Below are positions 12,342 through 22,637 of a stretch of 64,000 bases of DNA, one piece after another. Both the position numbers and the translations under genes were made by a program. Positions within the stretch are counted from its first letter, which is position 1, and each line of letters starts with the position of its first letter. The notes beneath the pieces were generated by a model. It ran no database searches and was not told the origin of the DNA. It worked only from the letters and a program-made list of their open reading frames with translations. This DNA comes from Chytriomyces cf. hyalinus JEL632 (taxonomy: Eukaryota; Chytridiomycota; Chytridiomycetes; Chytridiales; Chytriomycetaceae), in NCBI GenBank assembly GCA_025435555.1, contig JAIWWG010000021.1:186001-250000 (forward strand), written 5' to 3'.

Positions 12342-13418
12342 TCAGACAAGAGACAAGACAATGAGGAATGCAAAAAGGGCTGAACAGCTGCGCGTGAGTG
12401 ACGTTGCTCCAGACTTGCTCGACGTGATCGCTGTGCTGACAATGACACCACCACCACCACCACCACCACCACCACCACCACTACCACCACTACCACCACC
12501 TCCATTTGGCATCGCAGTGGGTGAAGGCAGCGGCGGCAGACTCACACTGAAAGTAGACACGACTGTCGGGGCAGCCAAGTCCACATAATCAAATCCAGGA
12601 GTGAACTGGACGCGCATAAACTTTTCACATCCCTCAGTGTCATGTGTAACATCACACGCGCCGCCTTCAACCAGAGTCCCCGGCTCACACACACGCATGC
12701 AAAACAGCCCGTTTCCAGCCATCTCAACATAATGCTTGAAACCAAGGTTTCCTGACGCCGAGCCGTCAACTCCCGAATACGGCTCTTTTCCACACGAAAT
12801 GAACGGGCCGTCGTCGTATTGGCCGCCGTCATCGTATGCTCCTGGGAAGGATTGTGTGCAGTTGATGTTGAGCGCGTCGCAGTCCATTGTGCCGTGGACT
12901 TGGTAGTAGTTCTGCCCGGGGATGGTGAAGTTTTTGATCACGTGTGCTGAGCGGATTGCTCCGACTGGGAAGGGTTTCGCGCCAGGTGGGAGGTATGGGC
13001 CCGAGCAAAATGCTTGGACAAAGCCTTCGGCTTGAACAACGGTGGGACGGAGGCCCTTGGAGTAGTAGTTGTTTTTGAGGAAGATGGAGTCTGGATTTGG
13101 CAGATTGATGCAGAAACTGACGGGATCTTTGATGTAGACTGTTGGGTGGTTGATGGTTAGGTCAGTCAAAGTAAAATAAATGAAGGCGGGGCGCGCTCCA
13201 ACAGATGCGTGCTTACCCTGCTGTCCAGGAAGTGGGTATGGGATCAAGGGCTTGCAAATGTCCACAGTGTCTCCGAGGTACCAGTTCTTTTCGCGACACA
13301 TGGTGATGTTGGGATAGCTGCCCACGCATCCGCTCGGCAGGCCTGGCTCTGTCTCGCCTCCCTGGAAGTACTGCGCCTGGACAAGTGCTGCCAGGAGCAC
13401 AAATGCGGTGGCTGCCAT
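12342..13418 (-). CDS. Secreted GPI-anchored glycoprotein, MAG-type, paralogue 1
   Basis: Two exons (13418-13217, 13138-12342) give 332 aa; the 78-nt intron keeps frame. The N-terminus MAATAFVLLAALVQAQ is a signal peptide. The ectodomain matches what I remember of fungal 'macrophage-activating glycoprotein'-type proteins: NPDSIFL, AEGFVQAFCSGPYLPPGAK, GAIRSAHVIKNF, MDCDALNINC, and a Cys-rich block with GNGLFCMRVC and DTEGCEKFM. A poly-Gly linker (encoded by an ACC repeat at 12446-12500) leads to a Ser-rich site and a hydrophobic tail (ALFAFLIVLSLV) suited to GPI attachment. Paralogues lie at 14279-15348 and 22638-23935. Likely displayed on the wall or plasma membrane; biochemical role unknown. 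Confidence 0.82.
   Translation of the reverse strand: MAATAFVLLAALVQAQYFQGGETEPGLPSGCVGSYPNITMCREKNWYLGDTVDICKPLIPYPLPGQQGKHASVGARPAFIYFTLTDLTINHPTVYIKDPVSFCINLPNPDSIFLKNNYYSKGLRPTVVQAEGFVQAFCSGPYLPPGAKPFPVGAIRSAHVIKNFTIPGQNYYQVHGTMDCDALNINCTQSFPGAYDDGGQYDDGPFISCGKEPYSGVDGSASGNLGFKHYVEMAGNGLFCMRVCEPGTLVEGGACDVTHDTEGCEKFMRVQFTPGFDYVDLAAPTVVSTFSVSLPPLPSPTAMPNGGGGSGGSGGGGGGGGGGGVIVSTAITSSKSGATSLTRSCSALFAFLIVLSLV
12446..12500. repeat. (ACC)n microsatellite within coding sequence
   Basis: A trinucleotide repeat encoding a poly-Gly linker on the minus strand, next to the GPI-signal region of the 12342-13418 gene. Length polymorphism between strains would be expected. Confidence 0.85.
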
Positions 13419-13895
13419 GCTGCGTATTTTTTATTAGGTTTGTAGCATTGCCCCAGCTTTGCCTTTCACTGCTTTTTATTTAATTTTTTTGAGGATGTGT
13501 TTTACACTGCTTTGCTCTCAGCCGCGCCACCCGGACACATGCGTTCAGCGTTGTACGCAACGGGTTGCAAATACTTTGATGCTGTTCCAGACATGCATTC
13601 AGGTCAGGACCTCTGCATAAACAACAGCTGACTACTCCATTATGCGCAACGGTGTTGATCGCATCGTTGTCAGCAATCCTCTCACCTGTCTCCTCCGCCA
13701 AACGGGGCCAGGCAGCTTCGAGATGGTTCCATGAGTAGTGAGTGCTGTTGCTGGACATGATCAGCCTCCCTTTCCGGACATGTCCGAATCTTCTTTTGTT
13801 CAAGCATTGAGTGTTGAGGCTTCTGTTCTGAGCCTGCATTTTGTTATATTTTAAATATCGCTCTATTTTTTGTAAATTTGTAAATTGGAATCCCA
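13419..13895. other. Intergenic region, no supported gene
   Basis: A minus-strand frame (13480-13968) is open but has no family similarity and partly overlaps the remnant at 13896; treated as chance. A/T-rich just before 13896. Confidence 0.25.
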
Positions 13896-14177
13896 ATGGG
13901 AGCGCAGTTTGATGCGCCGGATGGTACATTTGTCTTGGAGGATCGCGTTGCTGGCACCACAAAGACATTCAACATTGCGACAAAGACCACTGCCACTACT
14001 GCCGCCACAACAACCGCGACCGTAGATCCTGCCACCACTAAGCCAGCTGCTGAGACAACCGGCGATGTAACTAAACCTCCAATTGTATACAATATCAGCA
14101 CAGGAATCTTGAACAGTGCAGGCTCTTCAACGTGCTTCTCGCTGTTTGTTGTGGCTGCGGCCTTGTACCTTCTTTGA
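13896..14177 (+). pseudogene. Truncated C-terminal remnant of a MAG-type glycoprotein
   Basis: The 93-residue frame starts GAQFDAPDGTFVLEDRVAG, then TTKTFN and a Thr/Ala-rich stalk, and ends in a hydrophobic GPI-type tail (FSLFVVAAALYLL). The opening aligns by eye with the C-terminal segment of the 22638-23935 paralogue (AVSFTDPDGAFIYQDSP, then TTQYLS and a Thr-rich stalk). A stop codon lies a few codons upstream in frame and no signal peptide or Cys-rich domain is present, so about 250 N-terminal residues are missing. It is on the + strand, opposite to its neighbours. A short expressed gene is possible but less likely. Confidence 0.6.
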
Positions 14178-14278
14178 ACTTGGGGGTTAGAACTAAACGT
14201 GGGTACTCTATCAAGTACTCACAACGATAAAAAGACTAGAACTGTCCTTCCTGTCATATACGTTTATTTTATCTTTGA

Positions 14279-15348
14279 TTACACGAAAAAGAACGGCGCA
14301 ACAGCCAAAACCACGACAGCCGCATTGAAAATCTGCAACGAAGCGCTCTTTTTCGAAGCAACAACAGTCGGCGAGACAGCCGCATCACCAGCACCACCAC
14401 TAGGACCAGCAACACCACCCGTTGCACCAGCACTCGCCCCAGAAGAAGTCGCCGACGTCTTTGGCGGGATAAACACACTCGCCGTAGTCTTGACCCCATT
14501 CGCAAGATCCATGTACGAAAACCCAGTCGCATACTCTCCCAAAAACTGCACCTTCATGAATTTTTCACAGCCAGCAGTGTCTTGTGTCAAGTCGCATGGG
14601 AGCCCGGGTCCGAGGTTTCCCTTTTCACAGACACGCATGCAAAAGAGCCCGTTTCCGGCCATTTCGACGTAGTGCTGCATGCCTGGGTTGGCGGATGCAG
14701 ATGCGTCGACTCCAGAGTAGGGTTCCTTGCCGCAGTTGATGAACGGTCCGTCGTCGTATTGGCCGGCGTCGTCGTATCGACCGGGTGCTGAAGATGTACA
14801 GTTGATGCCCAGCAGGTCGCAGTCCATGTACCCATGGATTTGGTAGTAGTTTTGTCCGGGGACAGTAAAGTTTTTGAGAACATGGGCAGATCGGATGCCA
14901 TACTGAGGAAGCGCTTTTGACCCTGGTGGCAGGTAAGATCCCATGCAGTACGACTGCACAAAGCCTTCAGCTTGCACGATCGTGGGCAGCTTTTTCCAAG
15001 AGTAAAAGTTGTTGATGAGGAAGATGGAGTCCGGGTTTGGCAGGTTCAGGCAAAAGTTTGTGGAGTCTTTGATATAGACTTGCTGGCCTGCGACTGGGTA
15101 CGGTGCTGGTGGAGCGCATCTGTCGACAGTGTCACCAAGGTAGTAGTTGGCGATGGTGCATTGCGTGAGATTCGGGACTGGTGGCGGGGGGAGGGGGGGA
15201 ATGGTTGGCGCTAGTTGACAGAGGAGACAAGACACACGAGATACTCACAGCTGCCCACGCATCCAGTTGGAAGGCCAGGCTGGGTAGGACCGCCCTCCAA
15301 GAACTGCGCAGACACCGATGACACGGCAATGAGGAGCGCCAGAGACAT
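14279..15348 (-). CDS. Secreted GPI-anchored glycoprotein, MAG-type, paralogue 2
   Basis: Two exons (15348-15249, 15177-14279) give 332 aa. Signal peptide MSLALLIAVSSVSAQ; then FLEGGPTQPGLPTGCVGSF and the same ordered motifs as paralogue 1 (CTIANYYLGDTVDRC, NLPNPDSIFLINNFYS, AEGFVQSYCMGSYLPPGSK, MDCDLLGINC, MAGNGLFCMRVC, DTAGCEKFM), an Ala/Gly-rich stalk and a hydrophobic tail. The intron splits the GSF codon at the same place as in the + strand paralogue at 22638. The intron present in paralogue 1 after GQQ is absent here, so introns have been gained or lost since duplication. Confidence 0.82.
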
Positions 15349-15889
15349 TTTTCGAATCGTTTTTTTTGTTGCCCTTCATCCAAAAAGACGAAACCTGGTT
15401 CAACAAATACTTTTTAAAATCCGAAATGACATTTTGTGCCTCGTTCAAATGAACTTCTGAGAATAAAAATATTTCAACGTATTTGTCAGTCGCAATTTGA
15501 ACATCATCCTATTGCGCTCTTTGCTTACAACGCTGACTGCCTTTGACAACGCTTGATGCGCTCTCGACTCTCCCACTTCCAAACTTCCATCGGCTGCAGT
15601 GACCAACCTGGTTTTGCTGCAAGCGCGTGTCTTGTCCCTTTCATGTCCCTTTCATGCTCATTTCAATGCGTCCTGAATCAGTGACCGAACATCGTCATGG
15701 CAGTTTCACCGTTCTTTGCAGCAGATAATTTTTAAAATAAAAATCGCGTGTCAGAATTTTTTCACACCTGAAAATCGTGCGACCAGATGGATATATTTTT
15801 GAAGAAAAATGAGACGTCCAACTTCCCCAAACCCATTAAACGCTCAAGGCCATTTCAGCTTACTCGAGCAATCCCAATCCTGAGTCTCC
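15349..15889. other. Intergenic region, no supported gene
   Basis: Contains the promoter side of the 15348 gene and the 3' side of the 15890 gene. Only short unsupported frames. Confidence 0.25.
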
Positions 15890-17046
15890 TCATTGAACGA
15901 ATGCAGCCAATCCCATCAACAACAGCGTTCCCAAATTCAACTTGGAAACCTCCACAGCGCCAGAAACAGCACCAGCTGCCGTCGCTGGAGCCCCATTTGC
16001 TTTAGTAGAAACCTGCGACGCACCAGCACTTGCAGCAGCAACAGAGCCCGGAGAAGGCCCCACATCCCCTCCTTTCCCAAACACAGAAAACTGCGGCGAA
16101 AAACAATTCTTCTTGACACCCGACAAAGGGTCCGTAATCACCGATCGTAGAGTATAATTTTTTCCGCTCACAAGGCTTGGAACAACCGATTTCGCCTTCA
16201 AATCACTCACTTTCAGATTCGCAGGGAGATCCAAGTCGCCATTGTTGGCTTTGACAACGTTGTTTTGGTTTGACGCGTCAGCAACTTCGAACGTGACGGG
16301 GAGGGTCGAGAATGCGGGGTCGGGGATACCGCCGGGGGTCCATTCGATAACGATTGGGTCTGACACGGAGAAGATACTTCCAGCAATTGGATGTGTGATG
16401 ATGGCGTATGCTCCGGAACTCATGATACAGCCAGTCCAAACAGCGGGTGGGGCTGATCCAGTTGCAGTTGTAGAAGGAATAGAGTTTGTTGAAGTGGCTG
16501 TATCGATGGCGCTTGAAGAAGGTGAAATGCCGACTGGTGGTGATATGCCTACAGGTGGAGAAATTCCAATGGGTGGAAGCATGACTCCGGTTGGATTCAA
16601 GACAACGCCGGTTGGGAGATTGGCAGGAGCGTTAGCCACAAAGGTGCACGCGCTGGCGAGGTTGTTGAATCCTGCGCGCGCCATGTTTGCGTCACTCTGA
16701 GTTAAACACTGGAGAATAGCGCAGTCCATTGCACTCAACAGCGCTGGCGATTGTGGAGCTCCTCGGCAGACAGCAGTACGCAGATCTGGTGGATCGACCG
16801 ATTGTGTTTTAGTAAGACAGAGAATACGCGGCAGTTTCGAGGGCGTGGGAGAGAGCTTGAATGGAAACGGAGAAGGTTGGTTGTGGATCAACGAAGCGCA
16901 CCTGCATTCCCACTCCCAGCCGCTACTGCGGTTGACACGCACTGCTGAGCACATAATGGCAGTGCCGCCATCCCGGCGTCAAAGTTCTGCGACGCGAGAC
17001 CCTGACCATGCGCTAATGCCGCCGCGAGAAGAATAAGTGCCAGCAT
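15890..17046 (-). CDS. GPI-anchored Kre9/Knh-type cell-surface protein A
   Basis: Exons 17046-16902 and 16785-15890 give 346 aa. Signal peptide MLALILLAAALAHGQ. A small Cys-rich N-terminal region follows (LPLCAQQCVSTAVAAG, TAVCRG, MDCAILQC), reminiscent of CFEM-like modules. Then a stalk with IGISPPVGISPPVGISP repeats, and a domain of the Ser/Thr-rich GPI-anchored (Kre9/Knh1) type: GAYAIITHPIAGSIFSVSDP, IVIEWTPGG, VTFEVADASNQNNVVKA, NYTLRSVITDP. An Ala/Ser-rich linker and a hydrophobic tail (LNLGTLLLMGLAAFVQ) suggest GPI attachment. The paralogue at 18071-19080 shares the whole architecture. Probably linked to beta-1,6-glucan or wall assembly, by family. Confidence 0.82.
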
Positions 17047-17155
17047 TCGAGTTTCTCACTTTTTTTTCTGTTGAACCTCAACGAAACGAGCTGGTTTATC
17101 ATAAAATATTTACAGTAAAAATATTTACATCAATTTAAAACTTAAATAAAACAAC
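17047..17155. promoter_or_regulatory. Compact bidirectional promoter
   Basis: Only 109 bp separate the start codons of the Kre9-type gene (minus) and zeta-COP (plus). Two copies of AAATATTTAC lie near 17104-17128 and may serve as TATA-like elements. Assignment by position only. Confidence 0.45.
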
Positions 17156-17952
17156 ATGGGAAGAGTCAACGGCCCGTCTCTCGGGCTCTACACCGTCAAG
17201 GCCGTGGTTGTGCTGGACAGCGAGGGCAAGCGTCTGCTTGCAAAGTACTACGCACCCGACTACCCAACTGCAAAAGACCAGCGTGTGTTTGAGAAGGCCT
17301 TGTTTGACAAGACAAAGAAGCTGCAGAGTGGGTGCTCTCATTCTACGAATGCCAGCGCAACTTGCACTGACGAATGTATTCATCTCAGGCGACATTGTGC
17401 TGCTTGACAACCAGGTCATTGTATACAAAAACAGTCACGACGTGCTCATGTACTTTGTCGGCACTCTTGACGAGAACGAATTGATTCTATCTGCTGCCCT
17501 GCAAGCATTCTACGAGGCGCTGTCAATGCTGCTGAGGTACTACCGGTTCATTATTTTTTATTCGCATCAACTCAAAACATTCTCTCAGTGGACAAGTCGA
17601 GAAACGAGCCATCCTCGAGAACGCCGATCTCGTTTTCCTCGCATTGGACGAAACAATCGACGATGGGTGCGCGCGTACATTTCTATTTCTCTTTCCATGT
17701 TGCCCTTTCTGATGCGGCGTGTCAAAACTCTTTTTTACTTCAGAATCATTCTCGAATCGGATTCAACACAAATCGCAGCGCGCGTGACGAAAAAGGACTC
17801 GGCGGATGGCGGGGGTGTGCCCATCACAGAGCAGACGATTGCTCAGGCGCTGAGACAGGCACAGGTTTGTTCCCCACACGTATTCTGCCATTGCATTTCT
17901 CGGGTTCTTACATTCAAAATAGGAACAATTTACCCGATCTTTGCTCAAATAA
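17156..17952 (+). CDS. RET3: Coatomer subunit zeta (COPI)
   Basis: Small subunit of the COPI coat, acting in Golgi-to-ER retrograde vesicles. Five exons (17156-17327, 17389-17536, 17589-17666, 17744-17864, 17923-17952) give 182 aa, normal for the family. Clear longin/sigma-adaptin-like features: LYTVKAVVVLDSEGKRLLAK, IVLLDNQVIVYK, MYFVGTLDENELILSAAL, VEKRAILENADLVFLALDE, ITEQTIAQALRQAQEQF. The last exon is only 30 nt (EQFTRSLLK). It sits between two wall-protein genes, but there is no sign of an operon. Confidence 0.95.
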
Positions 17953-18070
17953 TCGACATTTTGTTGCTGCTGTGTTGCCCAATAAAAAAAAAGCGTTTTT
18001 ACCATAAACCTATTTTTTATGCTGGCAACTGCAAATGCGAAAATGAAATAACCGTCCGTATCCGCGCCAT

Positions 18071-19080
18071 CTAAAACGACAACACCATCGCAAACACAAT
18101 ACACACGATTGTGCTAGCTTTGATCCCATACATTTTCTCACTTCCACTCTTTGCCGCAGTAGTAGTAGTGGTGGTAGGAGCAGCAGTGGCAACCGGTACA
18201 CTGCTCGCAGCTGTACTACTACTCTTGGCTGCCGTCGAAACAACAGGATCCACAACCCCAGGCCTCGCCTGAACCGCAAACAATGGCGAAAAGCACAACT
18301 TAACCCATCCACCATCCTGCACCAAACTCTTGATCGTGTACGTCCTACCAGTGGGCACACCCCCAGGCATTTTGTAAGTCGCCCTCAACGATCCTACCGT
18401 CACATTCGCGCCAATCAAATCCCCACTGGGCGCCTTGACAGCATTGTTGGGCGTACTCGCGTCGTCAATTTCAAACGTGACTTCACGCGCTGCAAACGAA
18501 GGGTCCAGAGTGCCGGCAATGGTCCAACGGATTTCAAAGTCATCTCCTCCATTAATAGTGGACGCAGTCAGAGGATGCGTGATGGAGATGTACGCGCCAC
18601 TGGACATGATGCAACCTGTCCATACAGCTGCAGCGGTTGTTGCAACGGGAGCTTGGCTTGCTGATACGGTGGGTTGTGCAACAGCACTGACTGGAGCACT
18701 GACTGGAGCACTGCCGGAGCATTGTCCCGCGATGTTGTTCAAGGCTATACCAGCAGAGGCGCGGTCTGCGGGATTTGTGCACTGGGTTGTGACGCAGCTA
18801 CCGGTCTCGACAAGGACTGCGGAGAGGGGTGCACCACGGCAGACGGCGGTAACAAAGTCGAGTTGGGACGCCTGTTGTGCCTGTTTTTTTTTTCGTATAT
18901 CAGCGAGCTGCCAATGCTTGCAATACCCCCGCTATTTTTAGTAGCTACCTTACTGGCTGCGGTGGTGAGACAGGTTTGTCCACACGCGGGCAGGGCTTGG
19001 AAGTTTACTTGAAGGCTGATGGGCGCCTGTGCATGGACAACGGCGGCCGCGATAGAGAAGTACAAGAGAGGGCAAAGCAT
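18071..19080 (-). CDS. GPI-anchored Kre9/Knh-type cell-surface protein B
   Basis: Exons 19080-18949 and 18880-18071 give about 313 aa. Signal peptide MLCPLLYFSIAAAVVHAQ; Cys-rich N-terminal part (LPACGQTCLTTAAS, TAVCRGAPLSAVL, CVTTQC); Ser/Val/Pro stalk; Kre9/Knh-type domain (GAYISITHPLTASTINGGDD, FEIRWTIAGTLDPSF, EVTFEIDDASTPNNAVKA, GRTYTIKSLVQDGG); Thr/Ser-rich linker and GPI-type tail (IVCIVFAMVLSF). Paralogue of the 15890-17046 protein on the other side of zeta-COP. The 3' splice site follows a ten-A tract (AAAAAACAG). Confidence 0.82.
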
Positions 19081-19276
19081 GCTTGCTTTCTTTTTCGGAT
19101 CAATTATTTCGTGTCAAAGAGCTTGCAGGGTGCTCTTTTTATTGTCTGAATTTTGAAGGGAAGATATTTTTGGAATAAACAGAAAAAGAGGCGCACACAC
19201 GCACAAAGGGCACACGTATTTATCGCAATTTATTTTAACTGTTCAACTGGTGCTCTGGGATGGGCAGCTTTTAGCT

Positions 19277-20058
19277 TCAGAGAGACTCTTCCTCGAAAAA
19301 CTGTTTCACTTGCGCAGACACGACAGGGTCACGCGTGCCACGAACGAGGTCCGAACGTGACGCTTGCGCAATCGATGCGATTGTTTGGAAACTCGATTTC
19401 AAAAGTAAACACGCTGCGTGCACAAAAAGAACGGAATGAATTGACATTGAAAAAAGGAGGACAACAAGCTTGTTACATTGACGCGACAGTGGTGCTGGCC
19501 GTCCAGAAAGAAGCGACAAAATTGACAGTGACGCTTCTCCCGAAAGAATACTCTGATTTATCATCCTGCGCATGTCCTGAAAAAAACTGAAAATAGTTAG
19601 AAACGAAACAAAGGCACGCGCGAAGACTTTTTTTTTCACCTCTGCAACATTCTGCCCAGCATCGCTGTGCCCGCTTGAATTCAACCCACTCTCTTCTTGC
19701 GCGCGTTGACAAAACAAATCAACAGCCTGAGCAGTACTTTCGACGCTACACACGGGTATCAGTTCAACGCGACAAATCACACCTTGACCCGTTTCCGCAA
19801 ACTCTTGTTGAACCGTTTTATAAGCAGCATCCATGGCACGCTGAAATGCAAGCAAAGGGAGCGTGTTGGAGTATGGTCGAGTATTGGGAAGCGTGTTGAC
19901 GGGGTGGTTGCAGAGGCTGAACAAGATTGTGCAGTGTTTGAATCGGTGGGATAAATGCTGGATTCTTTTTGTGGCCATGTGAATGGGGACCAGTGTTTTG
20001 TGTGAGGATAAACATCCAATCACCGGTGAACGAGCCCACGCAATGCTGCTTCAGACAT
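19277..20058 (-). CDS. Small helical protein of unknown function
   Basis: Most likely exons are 20058-20032, 19840-19640 and 19576-19277, the last perhaps split by a 63-nt intron at 19476-19414. The product is about 90-110 aa: MSEAALRGL, then RAMDAAYKTVQQEFAETGQG, CRVELIPVC, SAGQNVAE-like helix, DMRRMINQSILSG and the C-terminus VKQFFEEESL. The 5' donor (GTTCAC) is poor, so translation could instead begin at the Met at 19834. No family recognised; the size and amphipathic helices would suit a small complex subunit. Confidence 0.4.
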
Positions 20059-20442
20059 GTTCTTGGCTGAATCGTTATTCATGCAAAAAAGCGTGACACC
20101 GAGGGATGGGAAGGTGATATCCTGAGATCGGAGTCAGCAATGACGGGCTTATTCTTGGGCAACGATCAACAGCTCACAGCATATGAATCAGCTTGGGAGT
20201 CTACATCTGGGTTTTGAAGGGGAAAGGGGCATCAGCGAGCGAGAAGTGAATCACGACAAGCAACATACATGTTACATGGCGGAAGGGCACTCGCCATTCA
20301 GCTGGGCATTCGTTCACGCGCATCCACGCCTTAAGCAGGACGGGATTCGGGCTGCGAGTTGCTGAGAATGTCCGCTTCATTATTCACTTTTTTTTCCATT
20401 TTTTTTTCTCAAGTTTCAAGTTTCGGACATATCAAGACTCCG

Positions 20443-20670
20443 TCATCGGACAGGTGAAAGGTAAACTGCCTGCAAAACAGTACCGCTATATGGATTCCTG
20501 TTGAAGAGAACCAGGTATCGCTGTGCAAATGCTCTGTCCGTCGATTTGGAAATTTCGAATCCCACAAACATTTGTTGTGACCAGGGGGGACACCCTTCCG
20601 CCGATTCGACAATCACAGGGATAAACAAAACCATTATCGTGCGTACATCATCCATCATTACAGGAGCCAT
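20443..20670 (-). CDS. Possible orphan frame, divergent to the 20673 gene
   Basis: A 75-codon frame whose second half (FVGFEISKSTDRAFAQRY, then LVLFNRNPYSGTVLQAVYL) has protein-like composition. Its start codon abuts that of the + strand gene at 20673, leaving no room for a promoter, so it may be part of a longer spliced gene or chance. The rest of 20059-20672 has no supported gene. Confidence 0.2.
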   Translation of the reverse strand: MAPVMMDDVRTIMVLFIPVIVESAEGCPPWSQQMFVGFEISKSTDRAFAQRYLVLFNRNPYSGTVLQAVYLSPVR

Positions 20671-20672
20671 TC

Positions 20673-21983
20673 ATGTCTGCGACTCCAGAAACTCGCGCTG
20701 TTGCAGCAACCCCCGTAGGTGTGTGCAGAGCGGCACATAACAACCACGCATATATTGACATGTCCTCAAAATCAAATCAAATCAGGAGCTCGAAAGGCCC
20801 TATTCATCACATTGAGTCTTTGTATCATTCTCGTGCCTGTCGCATATTTATGGCGGCTTTCGAATGTGGATGTTGCCGAGGCTGGCGCTGATTCGACACA
20901 TATTGCATCGTTCGACAGGCGTCAGGATACTCTCGAATCTCGGATATCATGTAATAATTTGACTGCGTATATTCAGTCAGAGTTCACGCTGATTTCTTCT
21001 CCATCGTCTTCTTCCACAGCTGCCACCAACCTATCATCCACATCTTCCGCTCCAAGCAGCCAACCAACGAGTCTATTATCCAGCACCGCCATCATATCAA
21101 AGTTAAAAAACGCGCCAAGAACAACATCCAGCGCAGCAGCAGCAGCGCCCGCAACAACCACGCCCCAACAACAATCCTCGTCGAACGCAACTCTTCTTTC
21201 AGAATTAGTCACAGCAGTCAGTCCATGCTTCCTCAAATGCGTCGGCCTGCCTCCTTCCAATCACATCACCGTAACGGACTGGAACATGCTCTGCCAAGCC
21301 GTCAATACAACCGCCTCACCATCTCCAAAAAACACGACCCCATCATCCACAATGAATACGCGCCCCGTACGTTCCAACGCGCAAACATCCCTCGCAAGTT
21401 CCTCACATCAAAACTATGCAACCATCGTTGCCACAATCGCTGGGAACCTTCAACTCAACAAGGCAGGACCCCCGCTTGTGCAGAGTATCTACCAAGCAGG
21501 CGTTGGCTTGCTGGCTGCAACTCCGACATTCGACACTGCGAGAGACACGGTTTTGGCAGCTGCGAAGGCGGAGCAAGATGTATTGTGTTCGGCTGTGACT
21601 TGTGACAGTACAATTGCGAGCGGGGTGAGTTCGAAAATTTCTTCGAGACCTTGTTTTTTTCTCGGATATCCTGACGTTCGTTGGTACAAAAAAAGGTGGC
21701 GGCACTGCAAGCTGCGTGTCAAGTCATTCTTTCGAATGGAACAAGCATGTCGCCGGATGTGATTCAATCGCTGCTGCAGATGGCCGGTGTCGCACCAGCA
21801 TCGAAAGGCATCCCAAGTAGCGGTGTCAATAACAACGGAAACAGGTCGCCCATTGGGGGTGTTGGTGGGGATGCTGCGAGTCGCGGAAGCAGTGGGTGGG
21901 TGGAGAGTGCTGCAATGAGAATGTCGCGGCCAGGATGGGATGTGTGGGCGGGTTTAACTGTGGGGTTGCTGCTTCTGGTTTGA
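20673..21983 (+). CDS. Ser/Thr-rich surface protein with Cys pairs and GPI-type tail
   Basis: Exons 20673-20718, 20786-21624 and 21696-21983 give about 390 aa. After MSATPETRAVAATPVGARKA a hydrophobic segment (LFITLSLCIILVPVAYLW) acts as a signal anchor. Then come a long Ser/Thr/Ala-rich stretch, a Cys-containing module (SPCFLKCVGLPPSNH, DWNMLCQAVN), a second Cys region (VLCSAVTCDS, LQAACQVILSNG) and a hydrophobic end (WDVWAGLTVGLLLLV). The Cys spacing is weakly CFEM-like; this is not a firm assignment. The acceptor of exon 3 is an A-tract (AAAAAAAG). The first exon, with its clean 67-nt intron, is preferred over the internal ATG at 20719. Confidence 0.7.
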
Positions 21984-22637
21984 AAGGGGGTTGCCTTGTT
22001 TGAGTTTTCGGACTGTTTTTTTACTTTTTGCCACTCATATTTACATATTCAGTGCATTTGGCCATCGTATTGTTGTACATCCAATATTATCTTGCTGAAC
22101 ATCCAATAACACTGTCGTCTTTTTACCGGCAAATGACACGAAAAGAGAAGATGAAGACTGGGGGAGTTTGCGTCGATAACTCATACGTGAGTGAGCATTG
22201 ACAGAGCCATTTTCGCATTGTACGCAACTCAATGAAGCCGTGTCCGGTTGAAAAAGTGCTGGCTAATTTCCGTATTCATTTTAAGGGCTTTTATCCCAGA
22301 TCGCTCATCCAACTTTTTTCCGAGCTTCACCTGAGCAGGGATTGACTTGGTGGATGGATTGCACTCTATCACGGTCTGCAAAGGGTTGGAGAGCATTGAT
22401 ATATAAGTGAAAGAGAGTCGAAGGAGATTTGTTCGCAATTCTTTCGAGCACAGTCGCGCGCGAGACAGTCAGGATTTCTTGGGAGGAGGAGGCGCGTGAG
22501 AATGCGAGTAGTTAACCAGTTGCATAAATGTAACAGGAAAAGGGACGTCTGGTAATCCATATCATCATTTTTTTTGCTGGTGATCATCACCATTTTTTTC
22601 TTGAATCGGAGTTAGTCCCCAGTTCAAAAGATTCCAC
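21984..22637. other. Intergenic region with one possible small frame
   Basis: A minus-strand frame from about 22399 to 22229 encodes about 56 residues (begins MLSNPLQTVIECNPSTKS). A TATATA lies immediately upstream, too close for a normal leader. Nothing else is supported here. Confidence 0.2.

Noticed and set aside
17208-18074. + strand 288-codon frame across the zeta-COP locus
   Set aside because: Reads through four introns in the wrong frame; the spliced zeta-COP frame is decisive.
19777-20039. Overlapping minus-strand frames with His/Pro-rich sequence
   Set aside because: They lie within the inferred first intron of the 19277-20058 gene and have no similarity to anything.
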